Shown piece by piece: positions 9,253 through 19,796 of a stretch of DNA of 64,000 nucleotides. The notes beneath the pieces are model-generated. The model saw nothing but the letters and a program-made list of their open reading frames with translations, ran no database searches and was not told where the DNA came from. Position 1 is the first letter of the stretch, and each line of letters begins with the position of its first letter. This DNA is from Adiantum capillus-veneris (lineage: Eukaryota > Streptophyta > Polypodiopsida > Polypodiales > Pteridaceae): the NCBI GenBank assembly GCA_014529385.2, contig CM043957.1, forward strand, positions 87,706,381 to 87,770,380, written 5' to 3'. The position numbers and the translations under genes are program-made.

Positions 9253-9666
9253 CTAAGGCACTAAGTCCTTGAACTCACTAGGTCTATCTTCTATCTTTAC
9301 ACAATAGCGGTCCATTCCATCTTTGTAGATCTTGGCACCTTGCTCATTGTCGTACTGGTATTTTATGAACAATAGCTTCATGGTGGCGGAAGGGTTTGAT
9401 GATCCTGCTGCCATATTTTCTCTGTTGTTCAGGTTCAAGTGTTCCAAGTTTTCGGTGAAAATCTCGTAAGATCTCTCCGAAGAAGTATTAGAAACACTTC
9501 CTTCAAAGATCGGCTCTAATGGTTGCGCCCAACTTTGGTTTACACTTCCCTCGGTTGATATGACACTTGCTGGTTCCCCTTGTTTTGGTTGATTATTCCG
9601 GAGATTCCTGCCCGATCTCAAATTCATCAATTCCCCTAAAGGACTGTAACTTTTCCGTCTCGGCAA
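9253..9666 (-). CDS. Ty3-1 gag N-terminal fragment 1
   Basis: 137 residues from the first ATG after the leader. The N-terminus is basic (MPRRKSYSPLGELMNLRSGR) and resembles the matrix-like starts of plant Ty3 gag proteins, but no family is certain. The frame ends in TAG after SEFKDLVP; the same frame stays open beyond it for about 30 codons, so this TAG is likely a point mutation. Confidence 0.55.
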   Translation of the reverse strand: MPRRKSYSPLGELMNLRSGRNLRNNQPKQGEPASVISTEGSVNQSWAQPLEPIFEGSVSNTSSERSYEIFTENLEHLNLNNRENMAAGSSNPSATMKLLFIKYQYDNEQGAKIYKDGMDRYCVKIEDRPSEFKDLVP

Positions 9667-9795
9667 TTTGTTTTCCCCAAGTTTTTGTGGTCAGAATTGA
9701 TTCAAACTGACTGATACTTGGTCAACTGTTTAATCTTGTCAGTTGGACAACTTCTGTTTCATCAAGTGAGAATTTTGTTGCAGTTATGCTGAAAA

Positions 9796-9819
9796 AGACA
9801 TTATACGCGTATGATGTCT
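9796..9819. repeat. 24-bp palindrome, copy 1
   Basis: Inverted halves meet at the central CGCG (agacattatacg / cgtatgatgtct). One half has ttat where the perfect version has tcat, so it is palindromic at 11 of 12 paired positions. Flanking A and T runs extend it. Confidence 0.9.
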
Positions 9820-10124
9820 TTTTTCACAGATTTAGACTATTTTGGTTATGCTCACTCTCAGTAGCCCCCTTATGCTCTTTCCACTCACAAAATTCAGTTT
9901 GAACTCTGTTTGAGCAAGTTATGGCTAATTTAGGCTTTTCTTGGCAATTTTCCGCTTTTGACTTGTTTTCTGGGTCAATTGTGATCCGAATGGGATGAAA
10001 CTTGAAATATAACCTCTAGACAGCTGTTACAAATATGAAGATATTCAAAATCAAAGTATAGGTCTTTCAGAATTGGGTCAAAATTGATATCAACAATATC
10101 TTGTCAGTCATTCAAATTACCAAA

Positions 10125-10148
10125 AGACATCATACGCGTATGATGTCT
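10125..10148. repeat. 24-bp palindrome, copy 2 (perfect)
   Basis: Perfect inverted halves agacatcatacg / cgtatgatgtct. With flanking A and T bases it is a perfect 30-bp palindrome at 10122-10151. Confidence 0.92.
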
Positions 10149-10249
10149 TTTTCATCAATTTGGGTCCAAACTTGATATTTATGCTTCCAACAGTGATTGT
10201 AACAATCTTGTCAGGTCAGATTTCAAAAATAAGCAGTGGAAGTGCCAAA

Positions 10250-10273
10250 AGACATTATACGCGTATGATGTCT
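10250..10273. repeat. 24-bp palindrome, copy 3
   Basis: Same sequence as copy 1 including the single unpaired position; followed by the same cagattttgac flank. Confidence 0.9.
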
Positions 10274-10535
10274 TTTTCCAGATTTTGACTATTTTTGGTT
10301 TTAAGCCTCTCCAATGTTTATAATTGAGTTTCAAGTGTTTTTGTCAGGTTTGAATGTAAAAACAAGATTTGAATCCAAAATTTCCTATTCTTTGCGTTTC
10401 TTGGACTCCGACTTGTCTTTTTTGGGTTTCTTTGAGTGTTAATGTTCTTGTTTTAAGTTGATCTTAGGGTAAAACCCCCCTTCTAAACACTCTGGCAATG
10501 TCAAATTTTCAATTTTAGTCTCTGTTTAGGTCCTA

Positions 10536-10559
10536 AGACATCATACGCGTATGATGTCT
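10536..10559. repeat. 24-bp palindrome, copy 4 (perfect)
   Basis: Same perfect halves as copy 2, in a different flank. Confidence 0.9.
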
Positions 10560-11080
10560 AAAGTTGCAGATTTCCAGTTTTTCAGCACAGAACTCTTCCA
10601 ATAGCTCTTTTAAGTGCTCAGCAACAATCAGTTACACAGAAAATTTTTCTGAACTTTGTTTATTGCATATTTCACTACCAAAGCGACTTTTTCAGTGATC
10701 TAACATGCAATCAAACACATCAAGCAAATAGAACACCAATTGATAGCTCTAGATCAGGATCAAATCAGGCCCTACCTAAGCTACTTCTAATCATAAAATG
10801 GATTTTTTGCAATTGAAAATATAAAGAGATTTACTACCACACAAGGAGTAGCAAATGCTTTTTATGTCAACAACCACTTAAACACCATCAAAAAACAATC
10901 TGAATCTAAGCTAAACTAAAAATACTGTCAACACGGAAGACCCAGGAATACACCACTTCCTAGTATCTCTCGAGACCTTCGGAGTCCACCACTCCTAGAT
11001 CTTTTCTAACTAAAGTATACAAAGTAGTTTATACGACTCACCTCGTAGGATTAGTCTAAGGTCACCTCTTAGGGCTCTCG

Positions 11081-11098
11081 TCCCCGGCAGCGGCGCCA
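11081..11098 (-). promoter_or_regulatory. Ty3-1 primer binding site
   Basis: On the minus strand TGGCGCCGCTGCCGGGGA, two bases inside the LTR end. This closely resembles the TGGCGCCGTTGCCGGGGA site common in plant Ty3/gypsy elements (tRNA-Asp type, from memory). It sets the orientation and the LTR boundary. Confidence 0.9.
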
Positions 11099-11142
11099 AA
11101 TGTTAAGGCGTCGCCCGCTCAGCGGCGCCAAATGTTAAGGCG
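11088..11142. repeat. Tandem duplication of LTR end and primer-site start
   Basis: A 23-bp sequence starting cagcggcgccaaatg occurs at 11088-11110 and again at 11120-11142, period 32. It contains the first half of the primer site and the LTR end, so the true LTR end could be 11101 or 11133. Confidence 0.85.
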
Positions 11143-12075
11143 GTTACGCCGCTAGCGGAAGCTAAATAGCGAGAACTCAACCAACAACAGAATTTGTCAG
11201 ACGAGGACGGAGCTTGACCCGCAGGCGCATGGAAACAACTAGGTGGGTGTCAAATCACCTACTCGACCTTCTAATGACAATCACTACTAAGGAAATCAAA
11301 TCTAAGTTCTAAAACACGCAAGTGACTGAAATCCGTACTACGAACGAATGCTATACGAAACAGGATCTAGAATCATTGAATCGATCTCAAACTCAAGGGG
11401 AAGTCTATACACTAGGTAAGAACAACACCCTAAAGACTTGAACTGCAAAATCAACCTATAACCACTCCGTGCGGTAAACGCGTATGAAGACAGGCCGAAA
11501 AATACAGGTGACCGAAACTTGACCCCGATGGTACTAATGTGTAGCTCTACTCGTTGTGGTTCTATAGATATGCTGCACGCTCTATTCCGACACACGAGTT
11601 GGAAGAAAACTCACACCGAAGCTCGTAGGAACTTACCACACATAGAAGCCGATAACGCGCACTCTTGGTATCAGTGCGTAGCTCTCGCCGTTGCTAACAC
11701 AATGGCGGTGTCGCTTCTCCAATGGCGGCTCCGTAGCTCGCGTAGCAAGTAGATAAGACTCTCTCTCTCTCTCACTCTCTCTCTCAGACACAGTCACGGC
11801 GCTCAAAAACTCCCTTTGATTAATATCATTGAATCCCCTTTAGGTTACAAAACTTTGGCTTATATACCTCAGCCTTGGAGGTGAGAACATCTCTAATTAT
11901 TTACATCAGCAGGTGAAATTACGTCGGGATTACAGGCTGGAAACTCAATTGAGTCCCGTTACTTAATGAATGGCTCAAATCAAAATTAATGTCGGAAAGA
12001 CATTTATTACAATCAATGGTTACAAAATGATGGGTGTGAGCAAAAATGTGGGTGTGATCCTCTGCTGGCTCAACA
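11101..12075 (-). repeat. Ty3-1 5' LTR
   Basis: About 975 bp. On the minus strand it begins TGTTGAGCC and ends CTTAACA, giving the usual TG...CA ends with short inverted termini. A TATA-like box (11859-11866) is followed about 75 bases downstream by a GA microsatellite (11758-11786 on the plus strand as CT). Confidence 0.85.
11859..11866 (-). promoter_or_regulatory. TATA-like box of Ty3-1 LTR
   Basis: TATATAAG on the minus strand inside the LTR, correctly oriented to transcribe the element. Confidence 0.55.
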
Positions 12076-12247
12076 TTATTCAACCCACAGTGTGTGTAGA
12101 TTAGCAAAAATAGGTTTCTGTAGGTGCCTTTTTGGGCTCCTCAAAAATGCATTTTTGGCCATAATTTCCTCATACGAACTTAGCTCTGCACAACCCAGAT
12201 CATTTTAGAGGTTTTGGTATGTTCTACACGAATGGTTATGTCTGTTT
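12076..12247. other. Outer left-arm segment, unclassified
   Basis: Non-coding. The first five bases (ttatt) are the presumed Ty3-1 target duplication; the last five (tgttt, 12243-12247) are the target duplication of the small LTR element. Confidence 0.6.
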
Positions 12248-12565
12248 TGATGATAATTGGCTAGGGTGGATGAAAGAGAAACATCGTGCACACAACTGGG
12301 TGTGTGTTGGCTAGATTATTACTCAAGCGAATTAGGTTCCAAGATCAATTAACTTGGACTCATAAACACGATCGAGTATTTGCCAAGCCATCACAAGCTC
12401 ACCATAAACAAGGGAGATGTAATGCAAAATGGAATTGGTTTGCTTATTCATGAAACCGAGCTTTAAGTGGCTCTACAGCCTTGCACCAATACATGTGGGA
12501 TAATTCCACCTCTTCTTTCCTTGACTCGCACTCTAGTGACTCTAGGACAAAGCTCACACCTTACA
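12248..12565 (-). repeat. 3' LTR of left non-autonomous element
   Basis: About 318 bp. On the minus strand it starts TGTAAGGTGTGAGC and ends ATCATCA. Confidence 0.88.
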
Positions 12566-13140
12566 ATTCTCCCCTTGAGGTTTGGACTAGGACAATACAA
12601 TGAAGGGTTCTTATCCACTAAGAATGACACCTGGTATCCACTAAAGATTCAATACAAGGGAATCCTCCCTTTGAACTTTGGGCTACAACATGAAGACAAC
12701 ACTCCAATCCAGGACCCACACTCCAATGCAAGAGCAAAAACAATGCTCTAATCCAAGAGCACCTTCTTCTTCTTCAATGCTTTGTCTTCGACTGCTTCAT
12801 GGTATTGTCTTCATATCCTCCCCTTGAACAAGTGCTTCTTCCCCCTTTTGTTGTGCAATTAGGCTTTATTGAAAAAACAAGTTCAATGCAAAAAGTACTG
12901 ATGTGAAAGAACTGTAATGCGGATGCTAACGGATGTTGTTGCCAATTTGCCCTTCCCTCGAAGTGAACCTTTGAATTTCCCCATGGTGCCTTGGAGCGGC
13001 CTTTGCACTTGGAGACTCTCCAAGGCCAATGTCCGGTCTCCGTAACAATAGCACAATGACATTATCCTCCTTAATGATGGATGTGGTGACACACATTGCA
13101 AAAAATTTGCTTGGCTGCAAAGCTTTTGGAGTTTAAATGA

Positions 13141-13141
13141 A

Positions 13142-13199
<58 letters not shown>
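13141..13199. repeat. GA microsatellite, left arm
   Basis: Interrupted (GA)n; the mirror copy is the CT run at 30031-30088, of different length. Confidence 0.95.
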
Positions 13200-13200
<1 letters not shown>

Positions 13201-14510
13201 ATTCCTTTGATTTTTTGAAGCCCCTCTTCATAATTGCGGATCTTGGCTTTGCCTTAAAAACTTAAGGCCTTGAAGATGCTTTGAACTCCTTTAACTTTGC
13301 TTTGTATGCTCGAAGAAACCGCTGATGAAGGTTTTCTACCTTTCTCTTAATGCTTGAAGCCCGCCTTTGTATGTTGATGAGAATGGTTGCCTTTGTGAAG
13401 CTTTGAATGGCTTGCTCGTGGGAATGGCTTCTTGGGGATCCCCGTGGGAAGGCTGCCTTAGTAAGCCGGACAGCGAGCAAGGTGTGCATAGGAATGGGCA
13501 GTAGCGGACCTCTAAGAAAGCATAAGCTACATTTTATGAGGTCTCGACGTCCGCCATCGGCTCAACTTGTGCACGGGAAGTGCCCTCTATAGATCCAACT
13601 GATGAGAATTACCAAAAAAACAAGCCTTTTAAAATTTTTCAAATTACTCTGTGCATACTGCAGTGATGACGATGATGGCGAGCATATGCAGTCAAAATTG
13701 TTCGGATCCGGTGGAGTAGGGGCATAAGCTCCAAGAGATGAGGAAAACAATGTGGACAGTAGAAGTTGCTAGCGAAAAGGAAGTTGTCGGTGCATGTAGT
13801 GGCTTGAATGTCGTAAGCAACATCAGCGTGTGATGACGAGCCGATTTGGGAGGACATCAATCAATGAGCCTCATGTAGATGAGATGCGACTACCAAGGCA
13901 AAGCGAGGTGATGCTGATGCAATAACCCAATTTTGGCTTTGTTGTGAAAGACAAAAAAATCCCCTTTGAAATCCCTTGGTGCCGCCCTTTGAGACCGAGG
14001 AGGACACTTTGTTCTTCCTTTACCATAAAAGGTACCTTGACCTCAATGTAGCAAAGGATCCACATATACACACTTCCTTAGTTCAAAACTGCATGGATTA
14101 CACACACCGAGAATGCACTTAATGGATCAAAAATTGACCAAATGATTAGTGCATTAACGGAGCCGGATTTGAGCAAGGAGACAATCGATGGAAAATCTCT
14201 TGATAATGTCTTTGAACACACACACCGATGAATCAATACAATTTTTCTCAAGTGAGGAGTGGCTTATTGATGCAAGATGAGCAAGAATGCAATCACTTAA
14301 TGAAAATAAAATAATGCAATTACATATGTACATAAATGCACTAATCATTGTCGATTATCAAGAAGGGTAGTGGCCCAAGGACTTGATTCAAGAACGTGCC
14401 CAATGCTTGGTCATCAAGCAACGATTAGAAGGATTAAGAAATACTAATCACTGTAATGGAGATGCTAATCACTAACACACAAATGCATAACAAACCTAGC
14501 TACCAAATCA

Positions 14511-14526
14511 TGGCACTCTGATACCA
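14511..14526 (-). promoter_or_regulatory. Primer binding site of left non-autonomous element
   Basis: On the minus strand TGGTATCAGAGTGCC, the initiator-Met-tRNA type used by many plant LTR elements. Confidence 0.85.
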
Positions 14527-14528
14527 CT

Positions 14529-14857
14529 TGATGAGAATGGGATCATGCTAGCTAGGGTGGATGAAAGAGAAACATCATGCATAGAAGTGAGTGTCTGTTG
14601 GCTAGATTATCACTCAAGTGAATTAGGTTCCTAGATCAATTAACTTGACTCATAAACATGATCTTGAGTATTTGCTAAGCCATCACAAGCTCACCATAAG
14701 CAAGGTGAGATGTAATGCAAAATGGAATTGGTTTGCTTATTCATGAAATGAGCTTTGAGTAGCTCTACAATCTTGCACCAATACATGTGGGATAATTCCA
14801 CCTCTTGTCTCCTTGACTCACACTCTAGTGACTCTAGGAAAAGGCTCACACCTTACA
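14529..14857 (-). repeat. 5' LTR of left non-autonomous element
   Basis: 329 bp, clearly alike to 12248-12565 with several substitutions and small indels. Confidence 0.88.
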
Positions 14858-14862
14858 TGTTT

Positions 14863-15465
14863 GACCTAATTTTGATCACGTTTTCTACAACAACGTGCAC
14901 GACATCAATATCCTCGCACACACTCTGGTTTTTGGCTTCGACTACTCTGACATCTTTAATCAGGCGAGACACTTTTGTCTGTTGGTAGAAGTCGACATCG
15001 ACACCAATTTCTTGGCATCAACAACCATTTTTCCGGCTTGTGGCATCGACTTCTCCTCCAACATCGACGTGTACAGCTCAGGTGCCTCTTCCATAGAGGA
15101 GTGACATCTGGCATTAGCATCGACTTCTACGACATCGAGTATAATTTTTCACACGCTCTCTGGCATTGTAGAGAGCAACACAAAGAGACAATTTGTGGTA
15201 GTGGGAGATAGGTTACAGATTGCCGTTAGCAGTAGACTCATGCTTTTTGAGGAAAAAAAATTATAATGCCATATGCATTTGTCCATGATGTATGGTCTCT
15301 GTGGTAATTACCAATTCATAGTCATTGATGGATTCTCAGAGAGAGCTCTCATATAGAGATCTGATAGTCGGAGGTTCTCTTGACACAATTTGATTTGTGA
15401 GCATCTTTGGTAGTGACAACCATTGTAATGGAAATAGCCTATGAACTTTCAAAATAGCGGAATCA
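14863..15465. other. Arm segment between LTR element and CACTA end, left
   Basis: Non-coding as far as I can tell. About 14880-15140 is rich in short ATCGAC/TCGACA motifs, giving an irregular low-complexity repeat. The mirror copy is 27750-28361. Confidence 0.5.
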
Positions 15466-15700
15466 CACTACAAGAGGTTATGTGCACTTGTGACGCTTTT
15501 AGCGACGGAAATACATTGGGTTTTTATACTCCCCGGTGTCGCTAAGACCGTTGCTAACAGCGTCGCTACGGGAATGTTACTATAATCGTCGCTATATAGC
15601 GACGCATAAGCGACTGTTATAGTGGCGGTTGCAGTCCTTCTGTAGCGACGCTTGTAGCGACGTTGTAGAGCCTTATATAAGACGCTTATAGCGACACCCG
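15466..15700. repeat. CACTA terminus and subterminal repeats, left
   Basis: The terminal motif cactacaagaggttatgtgc is followed by about ten copies of GTCGCTA/TAGCGAC in both orientations within 230 bp, typical of transposase binding regions in CACTA elements. Confidence 0.88.
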
Positions 15701-16339
15701 AGAGTAAAAAAATTTGGGTGGCAACCCATTAACCATATTGAAGGTTTCCAGAATAGAGTAAACCTAAATGAATCCAAGATAAGCCCAGATTCATCTTTGA
15801 AAGAAAGTGCAAGGTATAGACCCAAAGTAGTCACCCACAAGACAATAAACCATTAACTCCATCGTGCATAGAATTGTTTGCAGAATAAAGATACAAAACT
15901 GACAAAAGTAATTGGATGAATTCTATGACAAAAGAAAACTAATGCTATTGGCTATGGCTAGACTGACGTCGTCTAATCAGACGTCTCATCGCATCCAAGT
16001 GGTGTATTTCTGTCGGATTCTACAGAAAAAAAAACAATAAGACTTTTTTGTAAGTATAAACATATAATTACAAAACAATCTATTTTCTTAGCTTATCATT
16101 AAAAATACAACAAATGTAAAAGAGTATAGTGAAATGCTAACCATGCGGCCGCGACAGTCAGAATGTCCATCAGGGCGTTTAATCCCTTTCTGCCTATGTA
16201 CTCGCGCTCGTACGGTGTGGGCCACGTCCTGTCATCGACCACTCTTCAAAACATACAAAGAATCCATTATGTTAGAATTTAAAAGTACCAATAGACATAA
16301 CTAAAAACCTAAAGAGCATGTAAAACACTTACAAAAGTC

Positions 16340-16690
16340 GGCCTCAAATGATGCCCCACTACCGCTCGCCAGTGGTGCGAGCTCCCTACCTTCTACTTGT
16401 GCTTTGACTGCCTCCTTTTGTTGCTTCCACTTGTCGGGATTCTCGCACGCTGCTCGCTTCGCATTCTTTCAATCTTCTTTGGCCAGCCAATCTGGTCTGT
16501 TCCACCCATGCTTTATTGCTTTTTGTACTTCAGAACGCTTGTGCTTGCAGTATTCGCGCATTCAAACATTCATCAGGTCTTCATTGAAGGGCTCATCCCG
16601 AATTGACACGGGAAACTCGTCATGTAGCATGCTGATGACTCTGTCTTTTAATTCATTTGGCACTTCACTCCAGGTGTTTAGTATGTAGTG
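16340..16690 (-). pseudogene. Ptta/Transposase_24-like remnant, left arm
   Basis: Mirror of 26530-26900. On the minus strand it carries WSEVPNELKDRVISML, then KAIKHGWNRPDWLAKEDW and a Gly-Ser-rich end. These are features of the second protein of plant En/Spm elements. Stops break the frame. Confidence 0.55.
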
Positions 16691-17726
16691 TCAAAACACC
16701 TGAGAGCAAAGACCGCGCATGCGCACGAGATCACCTTCTTGCCTTTGTCATCCAAGAGATACCGCCGCTGATGTCGATCGAGTACAGCAAGCCCTCTCGC
16801 CTGTGACGCATGAACCTGGGTGTCTTGGAAGGGGTCTTTAGCGACGTCTCAATGGGGGTACAGACGTCAGGTGTCTCCAGTGGAGTCTGGGCCCCGAAGT
16901 GAGGAGTGTCAAGTGGGTGACTCCCGTAGGAGTAGCTAGTGGTGTGAAGCCAGGAACGGTCGATAGCCGTGCAAAACCTGGCGTAGATGGCGGTGCTGTG
17001 GCTAATGTGGGGGCGGGCAAAGAAGGAAAAGGTAAGGAGCCTTGTCGAACACGAGGCTGTGTCAAGGAATCAGCGAAGACATCCCCACAGCAACCACCGC
17101 CGCCACCACTAGAGCGTTAGTGCCTAGACGAGTATGAAGATCGTTTCGCTGACACCAAAGCTTCGGAGCGCGCTGAATGCACTGAAACAGAGGGAGACAC
17201 TGAAGGAGTGGAACGACGTCATGGTGCTCCAAAGCAATGACGCTCCTCGTACCACCTCCTCTGTTGGGGTGACAAAGAAGAAAGAAACTCATCATCCATA
17301 CCTGCATTAAACACACAAACATTTAATCTTAATATTGAATGGAGAAGAAAACATGGACAGATCACCTCCTTCTTTGCGATTTCAGGTTGCAGGTTCTTGG
17401 ACTCCATCAGTATGAGTGATCATGGCAGCAGTAGTGCTCGCCCCAGCAAGGCGGACATAGAGCGCTTCTTAGCGTCTCTTTCACCCGATCAACTAGATCT
17501 AGTGGAGGGATGAGCAGCATCTATGAGCAGAGACAGATCACCTCCTTCGCGATTGCAGCCTCAGCCTCCAAGGATTATGTTATTGCTACACTGCATTGGG
17601 AGTTTCCAGCTCCCTCTCTGGAGAATACTCTCGCATTGAAGTATTTGTATATGTTTGTACATCCGTAAGTTCTTAATGGTGTGTTGTGTTTGTTACATGC
17701 AGCTGTTGAAACCGTAGGAACTAGCT

Positions 17727-17730
<4 letters not shown>

Positions 17731-17757
<27 letters not shown>
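17731..17757. repeat. GT microsatellite, left arm
   Basis: (GT) of about 13 units; the mirror copy at 25440-25487 is clearly longer, so the arms have diverged here. Confidence 0.95.
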
Positions 17758-18332
17758 ATTGAGAGGGAGAGAGAGAAAGAGGGGAAGGGAACATGAGAGG
17801 GAGGAGAGGGAAGGAGCATACCTGGAGTGGAAACAATGACGATTAAATACAATTTAAATTTCTCAAGCATAGCATATAGACAGGAATGGACAAAAAGCCA
17901 CGTGAATACAATATATATTATAAAACGGAGCAAAATTGTTCAAATATAATGTTTATGGCTTTAAGAGGTCTCTCTCTTATCTTCACATAGCTCAGCATAA
18001 CTCCCTATGTCTATATAGATCTCTCCATTTAGGCACATGTCCTCCGTTTCATTTGGTAGATCCTCTGCATGCACCCCATAGAGAGTAGCAGCTTGATGCT
18101 CGTCTGGTACCACCTCAGCAGCTTCTATTGAGCATCTTCTCCGATCCCCTCCATTGATGCCGCTGTGATTGGCACATGGTAGCCCTCATACGTCCGTGCA
18201 CTACGAGGGCTACCTCTATGACGTACCACCAGTGTTATGCAGACTTTGTAGGATGAAATATCACCTGCCAGAGCCACATAACTTACATGAGAGCTTCCAA
18301 GCACATAACTTCTAAAATTGGATGTTAAATAT

Positions 18333-18745
18333 TTACGGAATTACTTGTTCACAATGCTCGGGTAGTACGAAAGTGTCTCTTAGGTTGGTCCATTTTTTTG
18401 TTGAATCCACCTCAAGGAAACCAGACTCTCCTCTGCGCATAGTAGCGTTGCGATCCTCCATGTTTATCTTGAACCATTGCACGTCGAACAACTTTGACAA
18501 AAATCCTCTATAATTGATCCTCAAAATCTCTTGTAGCGTGCCGAAGTAAGTGAGTTTCGCCACCACAGGATCTGCATCAGAGGACCGTCGTCGACTAGAC
18601 TGTTCAAATTTTGCCATGATTCCACAATCTTGTGTAAAATGCTTTTTGTCGATCCGTTCCATCCTAAAATGTCGACCTTTACACCATGCTGTTGTGTAAG
18701 ACTTATACTACAATCAACAAAGATTATGAGTGGCCGTTCAAACAT
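18333..18745 (-). pseudogene. DUF4216-like CACTA segment, left arm
   Basis: Minus-strand 109-residue frame (18333-18662) with LTYFGTLQEILRINYRGF and then VQWFKINMED, the DUF4216 pattern found C-terminal to TNP2 in plant CACTA elements. A second phase (18521-18745) holds VDILGWNGSTKSILHKIVES. Mirror of 24452-24864. Confidence 0.7.
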
Positions 18746-19041
18746 CTAGAAAGTCGCTAATCGTACATTGCAAACTTACCTTGGTTGCGCAACCCCGAGA
18801 GTACTCCCACTCCTCCTCAGTCACTTCTTCACCGCACTGTTGTGCGCTTTTCAATTGGTTGTGCAACCACCTTAAGCTCACGAATGTTGGTAGGCTCTCT
18901 AGACCCGTCAAATAATGCATCGACGGTCATCTTCCCCGTCTCCACTCGATTCGTGCCCTTTGTAGCTCTTGCTTTGCATCCTCGTATTATGAAATCCACT
19001 TTTCCATCACTAGATTGTGAAGCATGCAAAATCGGTTGATT

Positions 19042-19653
19042 TCAGCCTCTAGATCTTCCGTCGTCTTCTTTTTTTTGCATCACTAGATTGTGAAGCATGC
19101 AAAATCGGTTGATTTTAGCCTCTAGATCTTCCGTCGTCTTCTTTTCAACACCGAGATTGCACATGACAATCCCAGATATGCGCTCATCATCTATGGTTCG
19201 CCATAGCGTGTCTCGGGCTTTATGAAATCTGTCCAGCCACTCTCCAATGTAAACTAGGGACTCTGATACCAGCCAACCTTCTGCCATGCTATCCTCCGGA
19301 CGTGCCTTCTGACGCACATATCCCTTGAGCGTTTTCATGAAATGTTCTAAAAAGAATGTCTAGCTGGAATGTACTGTGTCAGCTATTTCCACCTCATCAA
19401 CTATGTGAACAAGAAGATGCACTTGAATGGTTAGCATGGTAGTAGGAAAGTGTTTCTCAAATATGCACACAGCCTCCGTAGCATTTAGTTTGGCGAATGG
19501 TATGGAGTCTACATTGATCTCCTTTTGTGAGATCCATTGCACCAACTTCGTAAGTTTGTAGATTGTGTTACGGACGTCAGGAGACAAACATCCCTCAATG
19601 GTCACCGGTAAAATAAACTGAAAAACACGTCTAGCAATGATATTAAAGTCCAC
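19042..19653 (-). pseudogene. DUF4218-like transposase segment, left arm, with arm-specific stop
   Basis: Two frames (19360-19653 and 19042-19338) equal one 203-residue frame in the right arm (23544-24155). The break is a TAG near 19362 replacing Trp. Motifs VHLLVHIVDEVE and VRQKARPEDSMAEGWL match the DUF4218 region of TNP2-type transposases. Confidence 0.8.
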
Positions 19654-19796
19654 ATACGAATTTGTTACACAATTTTCACTATGATATATTCCACTCCAAA
19701 CATACCTGACACATTTTATGCAAGTTGTGTGACTTCAAACCGGTAAGCTTCCCTTCTTTGGTGAAACACGTTCGGAGCGAGTGCATTACGCCAGTG

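Larger units (their letters stand above)
9667..11080 (-). other. Ty3-1 untranslated leader
   Basis: About 1.4 kb between primer site and gag with no credible coding sequence. It is A/T-rich and contains four copies of a 24-bp palindrome (separate entries) embedded in longer diverged repeats: the flanks cagatttagactattttgg at about 9827 and cagattttgactatttttgg at about 10279 are alike. Packaging or regulatory signals would be expected here. Confidence 0.7.
1..12075 (-). mobile_element. Ty3-1: Ty3/gypsy LTR retrotransposon, 3' end outside window
   Basis: Read on the minus strand it shows a 5' LTR (11101-12075), a primer binding site (11081-11098), a leader (9667-11080), gag (about 6489-9666), protease (about 4900-5800), reverse transcriptase, RNase H and integrase (1732-4779), and a long C-terminal extension running to the window edge. 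The order protease, RT, RNase H, integrase marks it as Ty3/gypsy and not copia. The 3' LTR is not in the window. Outside the LTR the bases ttatt (12076-12080) are the likely target duplication. Gag and pol are split by several single-base shifts and stops, so this copy is probably dead. The extra zinc-finger, protease and repeat domains are described under the coding entries. Confidence 0.93.
12248..14857 (-). mobile_element. Non-autonomous LTR retrotransposon (LARD-like), left arm
   Basis: Two LTRs (12248-12565 and 14529-14857) flank about 2 kb of non-coding sequence. On the minus strand a Met-tRNA-type primer site TGGTATCAGAGTGCC lies two bases inside the 5' LTR, and a purine tract (CCTCAAGGGGAGAAT) abuts the 3' LTR. 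Target duplications tgttt lie at 12243-12247 and 14858-14862. No gag or pol can be read, so it depends on another element for proteins. The insertion predates the inverted duplication because the right arm carries the same copy. Confidence 0.9.

Noticed and set aside
9796-10559. CRISPR-like array of palindromic repeats
   Set aside because: Only four copies, very unequal spacing (329, 125, 286), inside a plant retrotransposon leader; no cas genes.
16838-17322. Pro/Thr-rich frames in the left arm as host genes
   Set aside because: They are inside the CACTA element, mirrored in the right arm, and broken; listed only as possible exons.
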